NCBI GenBank assembly: GCA_018260375.1
Contig: JAGLBF010000025.1
Span: forward strand, 8,070-22,849
DNA: 14,780 nucleotides
Direction of reading: 5' to 3'
Source: Deinococcus sp.
GTDB taxonomy: Bacteria > Deinococcota > Deinococci > Deinococcales > Deinococcaceae
The translations under genes were made by a program, and so were the position numbers. Below the pieces are notes generated by a model. That model was not told the DNA's origin. It did not search any database and saw only the letters and a list, made by a program, of their open reading frames with translations. This document shows, piece after piece, positions 1 through 6,252 of the stretch; the first letter of the stretch is position 1; the number at the start of each line of letters is the position of its first letter.

Positions 1-52
1 TCAACAGTGAAGTTCAACAGTGCAGTTCAATAGTTAAGTTTAACAGTGAAGT
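1..52. repeat. 13-bp tandem repeat, four units, cut by window edge
   Basis: Four successive 13-mers fill positions 1-13, 14-26, 27-39 and 40-52. The consensus is TCAACAGTGAAGT; units 2, 3 and 4 differ from it at one, two or one positions. The array breaks down at 53 and probably continues to the left of the window. Because 13 is not a multiple of three and the units contain in-frame stops, this is probably non-coding. It lies downstream of the DUF58 gene's stop codon. The rest of 53-144 holds only a short CTACGG-type iteration near 112-122 and no gene I can support. Confidence 0.85.
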
Positions 53-144
53 CAGCGTAACCAGTGAGCCAGGGGTAAAAGTCTAAGTGGGTCTTCTCAG
101 TGCGGCTGCTACGGCTACGGCTATAGCTTGCCAGCATCTGCCCT

Positions 145-1161
145 TTACCCTCCTTGTCTAAGCCCGAACAGTGCCAGGGCATTCAGGCTGCGGCGGGTGT
201 GGGCGTCGCCTGAGCCTTCTAGGGGCTCTTGCTGGGGCAACTCTAGCCGGAAGGGTGCGCCTTGTTGCCGCGCTTGTATCACCCAGGCCGTCAGCCGTGA
301 AAGCCTCTCTTCGGTGTCTAGGCCACGTAAGTCCTGGTAATTGAGGCGCAGTTTAAGGGCGGCGGGTGCGTCATACACTTTGCTCTGAAGTTCGCCGGTG
401 CGGGCTGTCTGTCGCCAGGCGATTTGCCTGGGTGCGTCGCCTGGGCGGTAGGGGCGGATGCCAGCGTAGTCTTCTTGTCCGTTTACGCGCCGCTCGCCTT
501 CACCCTCGTTCAGACTCTGGCTGGGCAGCGGGGGCGCGTTCTCTTCAGGCTGGGGATAGACCAAGATCTCGGCACGCAGCAGGGGATAGGTTACGCCGCG
601 CCAAAGCCCGAGCAGGTCACGGCCCTCAACACGCAGGCGCGGCAACGGCAGCGGGCCACGCGGCGCGGGGGGAATAAAGACCTGGGTGGTGGCCTGTGCG
701 TCAGCAGGCACATCCACCAGAGAAAGCGCGGCGCTGCGGGGCTGGTGGGCGCGTATTCGCAGACCCAGACGGGGCTGAGTGCTGGGGTTTTGCAGGCGCA
801 GGGTAAAGCCGATAGGCTGAGCGGCCCAGGCCTCTGGCGGCGGCGTGGCACTGAGGGTCAGGCCGCTGAGCGAGCGTGCTGCCCCCACCGCGCCGCCCAC
901 CCACAGCCCCAGCATCAGAAAAGTGACCAGGTAGCCCAGGCTCAGCTGATAGTTGATGCAGCCGATAAGGGTGAGCAGGCTCATGCCCAAAAAGGCCGCC
1001 CCGAAGCGGGTGGGGTACACACGGGGAGCCTTGGAAAAGTGGGTGGCCGGGGCGATAGTAAGCCCTTGCCCCTCGTCACGGGTGCCGTCGTCGCTCACCC
1101 ACTGGCTTATTTTTTCGCGCCAGGCGGTGGGTTTGGTGGGTGGAGTGGTGGGTACGCTCAT
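145..1161 (-). CDS. DUF58 domain membrane protein, MoxR partner
   Basis: This is a 338-residue DUF58-family protein. DUF58 proteins are encoded next to MoxR AAA+ ATPases and are thought to act with them in assembling or maturing envelope or metal-dependent complexes; the substrate here is unknown. Two hydrophobic segments at about residues 52-70 and 73-97 form a membrane hairpin, followed by a beta-rich part. The family signature runs from about 229 to 253 (QEDYAGIRPY, then RPGD and RQIAWR). I start at the ATG at 1161, which gives MSVPTTPPTK and lies 2 nt after the moxR stop, implying translational coupling. The open frame extends upstream to 1311, but that stretch only mirrors the end of moxR. 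No VWA or transglutaminase partner follows within the window. Confidence 0.85.
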   Translation of the reverse strand: MSVPTTPPTKPTAWREKISQWVSDDGTRDEGQGLTIAPATHFSKAPRVYPTRFGAAFLGMSLLTLIGCINYQLSLGYLVTFLMLGLWVGGAVGAARSLSGLTLSATPPPEAWAAQPIGFTLRLQNPSTQPRLGLRIRAHQPRSAALSLVDVPADAQATTQVFIPPAPRGPLPLPRLRVEGRDLLGLWRGVTYPLLRAEILVYPQPEENAPPLPSQSLNEGEGERRVNGQEDYAGIRPYRPGDAPRQIAWRQTARTGELQSKVYDAPAALKLRLNYQDLRGLDTEERLSRLTAWVIQARQQGAPFRLELPQQEPLEGSGDAHTRRSLNALALFGLRQGG

Positions 1162-1163
1162 GC

Positions 1164-2105
1164 TTAGGGGATAGGCACGCTGGCCAAAAGCTGCGTGGCG
1201 ACTTCGGGGCTGCCTACGCCGCTGCTGCGCCCCAGCAGGCGGTGACTGGCTACGCTGCCAAACACGGCCTGTACGTCTTCGGGCTGCACATGGTCGCGCC
1301 CTGCCAGCCAAGCCCAGGCGCGGGCGGCAGCCAGCAACCCCAGTGCGGCGCGGGGGCTTAGACCCATCTGCACGTCGCTGTGCTGTCGCGAGGCTGTAAC
1401 CAGAGCCAGGGCGTAGTCTGCCAGCGCGGGCGAAATGTGCAAGCTTGCCACCTGGTGGTGTATTTCGTTGAGCGTGGCGGGGGTAAGCACGGAGTGCAGC
1501 CCGCGCACCGCGTCACGCCGCCCGCCCGTGAGCATCAGTTCGCGCTCAGCGCGGGGGTCGGGGTATCCCAGCGATACAGTCATCAAAAAGCGGTCTAGCT
1601 GCGCTTCGGGCAGGGCAAAGGTGCCCAGTTGCGAGGCGGGGTTTTGGGTGGCAATCACAAAAAAGGGTGCGGGGAGCGGCCTAGTTACGCCACCCTCGCT
1701 GACGTGGCGCTCTTCCATCGCCTCTAGCAGGGCTGACTGGGTTTTGGGGGTGGCGCGGTTGACTTCGTCTGCCAGTAAAAGCTGGGTGAATATCGGCCCC
1801 TCGTGAAAGCGGAATTCGCGCTTGTCGGGTTCATAGATGCTGACGCCCAAAAGGTCAGCGGGCAACAGGTCACTGGTAAACTGAATGCGGGCAAACTCCA
1901 GCCCCAGCGTGGCGGCGAGTGCCTGCGCCAGCGTGGTTTTGCCTACCCCCGGCACGTCTTCGAGCAGCAAGTGACCGCCCGCCAGCAAACAGGCCAGCGA
2001 TAAGCGCACCTGCTGCGGCTTGCCCAAAATAATCTGGTCCAACTGAGCCAGCGCCGCCGTTGCCAGTAAGCGGGTGTCGGCCGCAGAAGCAGGGGAGGCC
2101 GTCAT
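1164..2105 (-). CDS. moxR: MoxR-family AAA+ ATPase
   Basis: This 313-residue protein is a complete MoxR AAA+ ATPase, a cytoplasmic chaperone-like enzyme that uses ATP to remodel partner proteins. Visible motifs are Walker A GVGKTT (53-58), Walker B LLLADE (109-114), sensor 1 ATQNP (152-156), an arginine-finger region LDRF (170-173) and sensor 2 GLSPRA (248-253). The C-terminal lid domain (about 205-313) is present, so the length is normal. It is first in a two-gene minus-strand unit with the DUF58 gene. The ATG at 2105 has no strong ribosome-binding site; the best purine run, AAGG, is about 14 nt upstream. A hairpin with a T-run lies about 50 nt upstream and may act in its leader. The family call is secure; the specific target is unknown. 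Confidence 0.92.
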   Translation of the reverse strand: MTASPASAADTRLLATAALAQLDQIILGKPQQVRLSLACLLAGGHLLLEDVPGVGKTTLAQALAATLGLEFARIQFTSDLLPADLLGVSIYEPDKREFRFHEGPIFTQLLLADEVNRATPKTQSALLEAMEERHVSEGGVTRPLPAPFFVIATQNPASQLGTFALPEAQLDRFLMTVSLGYPDPRAERELMLTGGRRDAVRGLHSVLTPATLNEIHHQVASLHISPALADYALALVTASRQHSDVQMGLSPRAALGLLAAARAWAWLAGRDHVQPEDVQAVFGSVASHRLLGRSSGVGSPEVATQLLASVPIP

Positions 2106-2153
2106 GGTTGGGGCTGCCTTGAGCGTAGTTGGACAAGCCAGCGGTGAGAATAT

Positions 2154-2176
2154 AAAAAAGGCCTCATCAGTTGAGG
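2154..2176 (-). terminator. Terminator-like hairpin upstream of moxR (possible attenuator)
   Basis: Read on the minus strand, a 5-bp stem (CCTCA pairing with TGAGG), a 5-nt loop, two Cs and six Ts form a minimal intrinsic-terminator shape. It lies about 50 nt before the moxR start and no minus-strand gene precedes it, so if real it would end a leader or small RNA or attenuate moxR. The stem is short, so stability is marginal. The T-run also overlaps TATATT, a possible -10 element for moxR. Confidence 0.3.
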
Positions 2177-2448
2177 ATAATGTACGAAGTATGCCAGAAG
2201 CCTTACCCTGCGCGGCGCAGCATTAAAGCATCCTTCACTTTGGAGCGGGGACATTGGCTGGAGGAATAAAAGTCAAGTCGCCTGACTATTCGGGAGTATG
2301 CACACGTCTGGCTATCTGAAAGGTTGCGGCTTAACTTCTTTTGCTATCATCTGCCGGGACTTATTGAATATCTTTACAAGGTTATTACAGTGTATCTTCT
2401 ATTTTCCTTCTCTTTTTCCCTAAGGCCCACGCCCTACAACCTTTCCGC

Positions 2449-2454
2449 TATCAT
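2449..2454 (+). promoter_or_regulatory. -10 element TATCAT for leaderless transcript
   Basis: TATCAT fits the TANNNT -10 pattern and ends 6 nt before the ATG at 2461, so transcription would begin at or next to the start codon. No clear -35 box lies at the expected distance. The same 6-8 nt geometry recurs before several other genes in this window. Confidence 0.5.
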
Positions 2455-2460
2455 ATTTTG

Positions 2461-2901
2461 ATGACTGTTACGCCACGCCGTGCTCTGCTGCTCCTTGATG
2501 CCCAGCGCTACCACCACGAAGACTTAGAAGCCACCGACGTGCTGGCGATGGAAAAACGCCTGCTTCCCTGGCGCCAGGCCATACAACAAGCCCGCAAGGA
2601 CGGCGACCTTGTGGTGTATTTTCAGCGTGATGGTGAGGTAGGCAGCGTAAATGAACCGCTGACACGCGGCTGGACGTTGCACCCCGACTTTAGGGTAGAA
2701 GAGGGCGAGTTGCTGCTGCGTGTGCAGCACGATGACGCGTTTGCGGGGAGCCTGCTGGTCGTAGAACTCCGTACACGCGGCATAGAGGTGCTGGAGTTGC
2801 TGGCCTTGCCTGACAGCTTGGCCGCCCGCGCCACTGCTCAAGGCGCGCAGGCCGCAGGGTTTACGGTCAATGTGATTGACCAGACCCCAGAAGGCCAGTA
2901 A
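2461..2901 (+). CDS. Isochorismatase-fold protein lacking the catalytic cysteine
   Basis: This 146-residue protein looks like a cysteine-hydrolase (isochorismatase/nicotinamidase) fold. The first strand LLLLDAQ carries the expected Asp13. The segment EGELLLRVQHDDAF (82-94) matches the region that normally holds the catalytic Lys, and LRTRGIEVL...AARATAQGA (103-129) matches the strand and helix that normally carry the nucleophilic Cys. Here the Cys position is Ala121, the Lys position appears to be Arg87, and the protein has no cysteine at all, so normal hydrolase chemistry is unlikely. I use the ATG at 2461 rather than the in-frame TTG at 2458, because the -10 box sits 6 nt upstream. The stop TAA shares its last base with the M42 start (TAATG), so the two are probably co-translated. 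It could be a regulatory or binding paralogue; function unknown. Confidence 0.7.
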   Translation: MTVTPRRALLLLDAQRYHHEDLEATDVLAMEKRLLPWRQAIQQARKDGDLVVYFQRDGEVGSVNEPLTRGWTLHPDFRVEEGELLLRVQHDDAFAGSLLVVELRTRGIEVLELLALPDSLAARATAQGAQAAGFTVNVIDQTPEGQ

Positions 2902-3989
2902 TGCCCCTTTTTAGCGACACCGACTTTTTGCTGCGCTTGCTCAACACCCCCAGCCCCACAGGTTACACCGAGCGGGCCACGGCCCTGATTGCTGCTGAGG
3001 TAGAAACGCTGGGCCTTACGGTAAACCGCAGCCGCAAAGGAACCCTGAGCTGGACACTGCCCAATAAGGTCACAGGTCAGGCTACAGACGGTGCAGACGG
3101 TAAGCGCCACATCGGCCTCAGTGCCCACACCGATACCCTGGGGGCGATGGTCAAAGAGATTTTGCCGCATGGTCGTCTGGGCCTAAGCCAGCTTGGCGGC
3201 TACGACTGGGCCACTATTGAAGGCGAATACGTCACCGTACATACCCAAACAAGCGAGCGGGCAGGTGAGCCAGCGCTGACCGGCACTGTGGTCAACAACC
3301 GCCAGAGTACCCACGTTTGGGGTCAGGCCCTGCGTGACCTTAAACGCAGCGGTGACAACCTTGAAGTGCGCCTTGATGTCGACACTCGCAGCGCCGCGCA
3401 CACGCGTTCGCTGGGGGTCAGTGTGGGCGACTTTGTGAGCTTTGACCCGCGTGCGGTGCTGACGCCTGCAGGCTACATCAAAAGTCGGCATTTGGATAAC
3501 AAAGCGGGCGTAGCGGCGCTGCTGAGCCTCACCCGCTTGCTGCTCGCGTCGCCCGTTGCCGCTACGGTCAGCTGCTTTGTTACCACCTATGAGGAAGTAG
3601 GCCACGGCGCGGCCCCTGGCTTTGCGGTAGCGGGCCTGGGCGAGGTCACCGAACTGGTGGCGGTAGATATGGCAGCGGTGGGCGGGGCGCAGACCAGCCA
3701 CGAGCACGGCGTTACCCTGTGTGTCAAAGACAGCACGGGGCCGTATGACTTTGCGCTCAGCAACCAACTGCGGGCGGCAGCCCGGCGAGCGGGCCTTGAC
3801 CTGATGGTGGATATCTACCCTTATTACGGCTCAGATGCCAGCGCTGCAATGGCCGCAGGCCACGACCTTCCTGCCGCCCTGATCGGCCCTGGGGTAGATG
3901 CCAGCCACGCCTATGAGCGCACGCATCTAGACGCGCTGGAGGCGACAGTGGCGCTGCTGCTAGCGCATGTCAAAGGCGATGAGGATTGA
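2901..3989 (+). CDS. M42-family metallo-aminopeptidase
   Basis: This 362-residue protein has the architecture of an M42 peptidase (FrvX / glutamyl-aminopeptidase type), cytoplasmic dinuclear metal enzymes that usually form large tetrahedral particles and trim peptides from the N-terminus. Predicted metal ligands and catalytic residues are visible: HTD at 76-78, Asp199 in HLDNKAG (197-203), the Glu pair 231-232 in TTYEEVGHG, Asp256 in VAVDM, and His336 near the C-terminus (GPGVDASHAYE, 329-339). A typical PDZ-like insert lies at about 80-180. Length and motif order are normal. The ATG overlaps the previous stop by one base, indicating translational coupling. Its end overlaps a possible small ORF and is followed closely by a MOSC gene. 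The substrate cannot be told from sequence. Confidence 0.9.
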   Translation: MPLFSDTDFLLRLLNTPSPTGYTERATALIAAEVETLGLTVNRSRKGTLSWTLPNKVTGQATDGADGKRHIGLSAHTDTLGAMVKEILPHGRLGLSQLGGYDWATIEGEYVTVHTQTSERAGEPALTGTVVNNRQSTHVWGQALRDLKRSGDNLEVRLDVDTRSAAHTRSLGVSVGDFVSFDPRAVLTPAGYIKSRHLDNKAGVAALLSLTRLLLASPVAATVSCFVTTYEEVGHGAAPGFAVAGLGEVTELVAVDMAAVGGAQTSHEHGVTLCVKDSTGPYDFALSNQLRAAARRAGLDLMVDIYPYYGSDASAAMAAGHDLPAALIGPGVDASHAYERTHLDALEATVALLLAHVKGDED

Positions 3990-4056
3990 TGTGCATGGGC
4001 GCGGCGGGTCTACCTTTGTTGATGGCCTGTACCCCGGCGTGTATCTGGTTCTATGA
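3979..4056 (+). CDS. Possible 25-residue peptide between M42 and MOSC genes
   Basis: An ATG at 3979, inside the last codons of the M42 gene but in another frame, opens a 25-codon frame ending in TGA at 4054-4056. The peptide begins MRIDVHGRGG and ends YPGVYLVL. Its start overlaps the M42 end by 11 nt and its stop overlaps the MOSC start as ATGA, so it would bridge the only gap in this gene group by coupled translation. AAAGG lies just 2 nt before the ATG, closer than an ideal Shine-Dalgarno. A second frame in the same gap (ATG at 3989, 23 codons) has weaker features. There is no recognisable family; it may be only a coupling ORF or chance. Confidence 0.3.
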   Translation: MRIDVHGRGGSTFVDGLYPGVYLVL

Positions 4057-4625
4057 CTGATTCTTCTGCCCTGCAACAGATGCGCGCCCGTGTCGTTCAC
4101 CCGGGGCACGTAGAGTGGCTGGGCTTACGGCCACAGCGCCGCGCCGAAGTCATAGCGTTGCAGCGAGCCGAGCTGCTGCTGGGCATAGGTATACGCGGTG
4201 ACCACGGCAAAGAGGCTATGCCGCGCCTGCGGGCCATAACGGGCGGGGTGGTAGGTGAGGCGCCACCACCATCCACACCACCAGAGCGCTCTGGAGGCCA
4301 GGGCAAGCGCCAGGTGACGCTTATTCAGGCTGAGCATCTGCCCGTTATCGCTGCGCTGTGCGGATTGCAACAAGTGACCCCGCAGCAGCTCAGGCGCAAT
4401 GTGGTGGTATCGGGCCTGCCCCTGCGCGCGCTGATAGGTCGCCCATTTTGGCTGGGCAGCGCACTGCTAGAAGGCACAGGCGAGTGCCACCCCTGCTCAC
4501 GCATGGAAGAAAACTTGGGGCCAGGCGGCTACAACGCTGTGCGCGGTCACGGCGGCATCACCGCGCGGGTACTGCAAGGCGGCGTGGTGACTGTGAGCGA
4601 CAAGGTGCAGGTCATTGATGGTTGA
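4053..4625 (+). CDS. MOSC domain protein with an internal insertion
   Basis: This 190-residue protein carries a MOSC (molybdenum cofactor sulfurase C-terminal) domain, a beta-rich module in proteins that bind or transfer sulfur to molybdenum centres or reduce N-hydroxylated compounds. Recognisable parts are HPGHVEWLGLRP (16-27), GIRGDHG (46-52), RQVTLIQAEHLPV (86-98), LRRNVVVSGLPL (113-124) and LEGTGECHPCSRME (139-152). Cys145 and Cys148 lie where the family has its conserved Cys. GRGxxG-like turns follow at 157-172 (GGYNAVRGHGGITARVL). Between residues 52 and about 84 is a proline-rich stretch (APPPSTPPERSGG) that standard MOSC proteins lack at the GDH...RQVTL junction. The ATG overlaps the stop of the small ORF upstream. 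Substrate unknown. Confidence 0.85.
   Translation: MTDSSALQQMRARVVHPGHVEWLGLRPQRRAEVIALQRAELLLGIGIRGDHGKEAMPRLRAITGGVVGEAPPPSTPPERSGGQGKRQVTLIQAEHLPVIAALCGLQQVTPQQLRRNVVVSGLPLRALIGRPFWLGSALLEGTGECHPCSRMEENLGPGGYNAVRGHGGITARVLQGGVVTVSDKVQVIDG
4281..4294. repeat. 14-bp perfect palindrome inside the MOSC insertion
   Basis: CCAGAGCGCTCTGG is a perfect palindrome lying within the part of the MOSC gene that encodes the extra proline-rich residues. It may mark a small repeat that entered in frame, or be a chance palindrome in G+C-rich coding DNA. Confidence 0.6.
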
Positions 4626-4744
4626 TACAGACTTACCTACATTCCAGCACAGTCAGGAAGGTACCGACTGCGCTATCCAGAGAACCCGTATCGCTGACCA
4701 CGCCTTGTCATGACGACTGGGAGATTCGTAGTGGAGTAGACAAA

Positions 4745-4777
4745 GAAAAATGGCCCAACTCATTGAAGAGAAGGGCC
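4745..4777 (-). terminator. Intrinsic terminator of the tRNA-Met gene
   Basis: On the minus strand, 12 nt past the tRNA 3' end, GGCCC (4777-4773) pairs with GGGCC (4756-4752). An inner CTC/GAG pairing is separated by a TT/TT internal loop and closed by a 6-nt loop. The stem is followed by A and five Ts (4750-4746). This is a good Rho-independent terminator for the upstream tRNA. On the plus strand the hairpin lacks a strong T-tract. Confidence 0.75.
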
Positions 4778-4789
4778 GTTGTTATGTGT

Positions 4790-4866
4790 TGGTGGCGACA
4801 AAGAGACTTGAACTCTTGACCTCACGATTATGAGTCGTGCGCTCTAACCAGCTGAGCTACGTCGCC
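4790..4866 (-). tRNA. tRNA-Met (CAT), elongator type
   Basis: This is a 77-nt tRNA gene including an encoded CCA. The acceptor stem pairs GGCGACG with TGTCGCC, ending in a G-T wobble, with discriminator A. The D arm contains AGCTCAGCTGGTTAGAGC. The anticodon arm pairs CACGA with TCGTG around the loop CTCATAA, giving anticodon CAT. The T arm pairs AAGAG with CTCTT around TTCAAGT. The first base pair is G-C and the sequence resembles bacterial elongator tRNA-Met. A CAT anticodon also occurs in initiator tRNA and in tRNA-Ile2 with lysidine, but initiator features (unpaired first base, three G-C pairs closing the anticodon stem) are absent. Confidence 0.95.
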
Positions 4867-4907
4867 GCAAAACTCTGCCAGCTTGGCTACTCGAAGCAGG
4901 CCAAAAA

Positions 4908-4936
4908 AGTGTAGCGCCTCATGGGGCAAACTGCAA
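4908..4936 (-). promoter_or_regulatory. Sigma-70-type promoter of tRNA-Met
   Basis: On the minus strand TTGCAG (4936-4931) and TACACT (4913-4908) are separated by exactly 17 nt. Each matches the housekeeping consensus in four of six positions. Transcription would start near 4900, leaving about a 34-nt 5' leader before the mature tRNA end. Confidence 0.7.
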
Positions 4937-5184
4937 GAGCCTATACAGGGTTACCAAGCCTTCACTCATTGGCTTTCTGAAAGACTTGCACTCAAGTGCA
5001 TGGCTTAAGACCAGCGTGCTTGGAGAGCCAAAACATTATATAGCTTACGTTTGAAAGTGGCTTGCACTGTCGCAACCTATAATTTGCGCTTCTGCAGCTT
5101 TACCACTCTAGACGAACAAGACAACCCCTAATCGCCATAATTAGTCTCCGATCTGTACAGCGACTTTCCACCTTTGAACCCTAC

Positions 5185-5214
5185 TTGTAATGAATTAGTT
5201 TTATAATTCATACT
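5185..5214 (+). promoter_or_regulatory. Putative leaderless promoter of the SGNH lipoprotein gene
   Basis: TTGTAA at 5185-5190 and CATACT at 5209-5214 are 18 nt apart, and the -10 ends 6 nt before the ATG at 5221. A perfect TATAAT also lies at 5202-5207 but has no -35 at a suitable distance; it would give a leader of roughly 7 nt. Either way the transcript would have almost no 5' UTR. Confidence 0.45.
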
Positions 5215-5220
5215 GTTCTC

Positions 5221-6177
5221 ATGACTCGGTTAATACCTTTTCTCTTAATGCCCCTGTTATTGATGGCCTGCATCGCTCATGAGAATACTTCTCCAATTCC
5301 CGCTGTATTGACCGAACAAACGAGCGAGAAATTAATAGCGTTGGCGACTCAGCCGACAGTGCCTGCTGGCAGCTTGAAGACTGCCCAACGTGATCAGCGA
5401 GAAGGACACTTAAAGGTTATGTTCGTCGGTGACAGCATCACAGAGGGCGGCGATGTACCACTCACGTTTACCTGGGCAGCCCTGGGCACAGCAGCACTTC
5501 AAGCGCGCGGTGCCCAGGGGGACAACCGGGCTCTGGGGCGGCGCACTTTGGCTACACTGCTTGACCCTAACTACCTGGGTCAGATCAAAGAACCGACCGA
5601 TTGGCACCTTGGGTTTGGTCCGAGGGACACTGGCGACCGTACCTGGGTCATGCCGGGCGTATCTTGGTACCAGCAAGTCATTGCCGCAAATGATCAGGGG
5701 CAGCGCCCCTCGCTCTATATCGTAGCCTTTGGGATCAATGACGTCTTTGAAGCGTCGCAGTTTAAAGGGCGGTTGAATACCCTAGTTGCCCGGCTTCAGG
5801 CATTGCCTAATCATCCTAGCGTGGCCCTTGTTACTCCTGTTACTCCTGAGATGCCTAGTACGGGGCCACAAGGCGGAAATGCGCCCCTGCCTGTCGATGC
5901 AGTCCATGAAGTTGCCTCAGCAATCCGCGAGGTCGCTACAGAGCGTCAAGTGGTCTTGCTTGACGTTAATCGGTTGTGGCGCTTGCTAACTGAGGGGCGC
6001 GACGTCGTCTCAGGCGCAAAGGCTGCTCCGCGTTATAGCGAAGCGGATCTCCTTGGCATCTGGCCGGGAGGGTACGATGCTGACGGCAATGGTTTTAATC
6101 ACCCTAGCCGCCTGGGTCATCAGGTTACTTATCTAGCGGTCTTCAGGCAGTTTCTTAAGGTGCTGGACCGCCCTTAG
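5221..6177 (+). CDS. SGNH-hydrolase-like lipoprotein
   Basis: This 318-residue protein begins with a lipoprotein signal (hydrophobic core 4-15, lipobox LMAC, lipidated Cys17), so it should be anchored outside the cytoplasmic membrane. The mature part resembles SGNH/GDSL esterases: block I VMFVGDSITEGG (66-77) with Ser72, block III FGIND (170-174) with Asn173, and a C-terminal FNHPSRLGH (292-300) with His294. The Asp usually three residues before the catalytic His is Gly291 here; Asp286 or Asp288 might substitute. A long stretch between blocks I and III (about 80-165) is not typical. G+C content is visibly lower than in neighbouring genes, especially over the first 120 bp, which may point to separate origin. 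Substrate is unknown; cell-wall or polysaccharide deacylation is possible. Confidence 0.75.
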   Translation: MTRLIPFLLMPLLLMACIAHENTSPIPAVLTEQTSEKLIALATQPTVPAGSLKTAQRDQREGHLKVMFVGDSITEGGDVPLTFTWAALGTAALQARGAQGDNRALGRRTLATLLDPNYLGQIKEPTDWHLGFGPRDTGDRTWVMPGVSWYQQVIAANDQGQRPSLYIVAFGINDVFEASQFKGRLNTLVARLQALPNHPSVALVTPVTPEMPSTGPQGGNAPLPVDAVHEVASAIREVATERQVVLLDVNRLWRLLTEGRDVVSGAKAAPRYSEADLLGIWPGGYDADGNGFNHPSRLGHQVTYLAVFRQFLKVLDRP

Positions 6178-6218
6178 ACCCTATCCGCAAACTGGTAAAA
6201 TAGAGCTGACCATAGGGT
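6178..6218. terminator. Weak hairpin between convergent genes
   Basis: ACCCTA right after the lipoprotein stop pairs with TAGGGT at 6213-6218, extended by TGGT pairing with ACCA. Pairing is interrupted by a one-sided 9-nt bulge, and no clear T-tract follows on either strand. It lies in the 75-bp gap between two convergent genes, where a bidirectional end is expected, but the evidence is thin. Confidence 0.25.
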
Positions 6219-6252
6219 TGCCCCGCTTTTGCACACTTCGAGTTAAGCTACT

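Larger units (their letters stand above)
2106..2460. other. AT-rich divergent intergenic region, no gene seen
   Basis: This 355-bp gap separates the divergent moxR and isochorismatase-like genes and is clearly richer in A+T than its neighbours. It contains a minus-strand terminator-like hairpin (2154-2176), a small GC palindrome around 2208-2220 (CTGCG and CGCAG arms with a 3-nt loop), and a promoter-like pair on the plus strand: TTGAAT at 2364-2369, a 16-nt spacer, and TACAGT at 2386-2391. A -10-like TATCAT lies just before the plus-strand gene. TTACA occurs twice around 2374-2389. I see no convincing ORF or RNA family match. Confidence 0.5.
4867..5220. other. Intergenic region between tRNA-Met and SGNH lipoprotein gene
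   Basis: This 354-bp divergent gap is AT-rich. It carries the tRNA promoter on the minus strand and a promoter for the lipoprotein gene near 5185-5214. Between them are two similar blocks: TGAAAG then CTTGCACT at 4978-4992, and TGAAAG then CTTGCACT at 5052-5068 with a slightly longer spacer. The first continues into an inverted repeat (TGCACT, 2 nt, AGTGCA). They could be operator half-sites, but nothing else supports that. No ORF of note is seen. Confidence 0.45.

Noticed and set aside
1..52. Possible CRISPR array
   Set aside because: Units are 13 bp and directly adjacent, with no spacers and no cas genes.
424..1167. 247-codon plus-strand frame opposite the DUF58 gene
   Set aside because: It is a long antisense frame typical of G+C-rich DNA, with no domain or plausible start context.
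1162..1311. 50-residue N-terminal extension of the DUF58 frame
   Set aside because: It is Arg-rich, lies entirely antiphase within the end of moxR, and a normal start exists 2 nt after the moxR stop.
4622..4819. 65-codon plus-strand frame after the MOSC gene
   Set aside because: It runs through the tRNA terminator and into the tRNA-Met gene and has no recognisable content.
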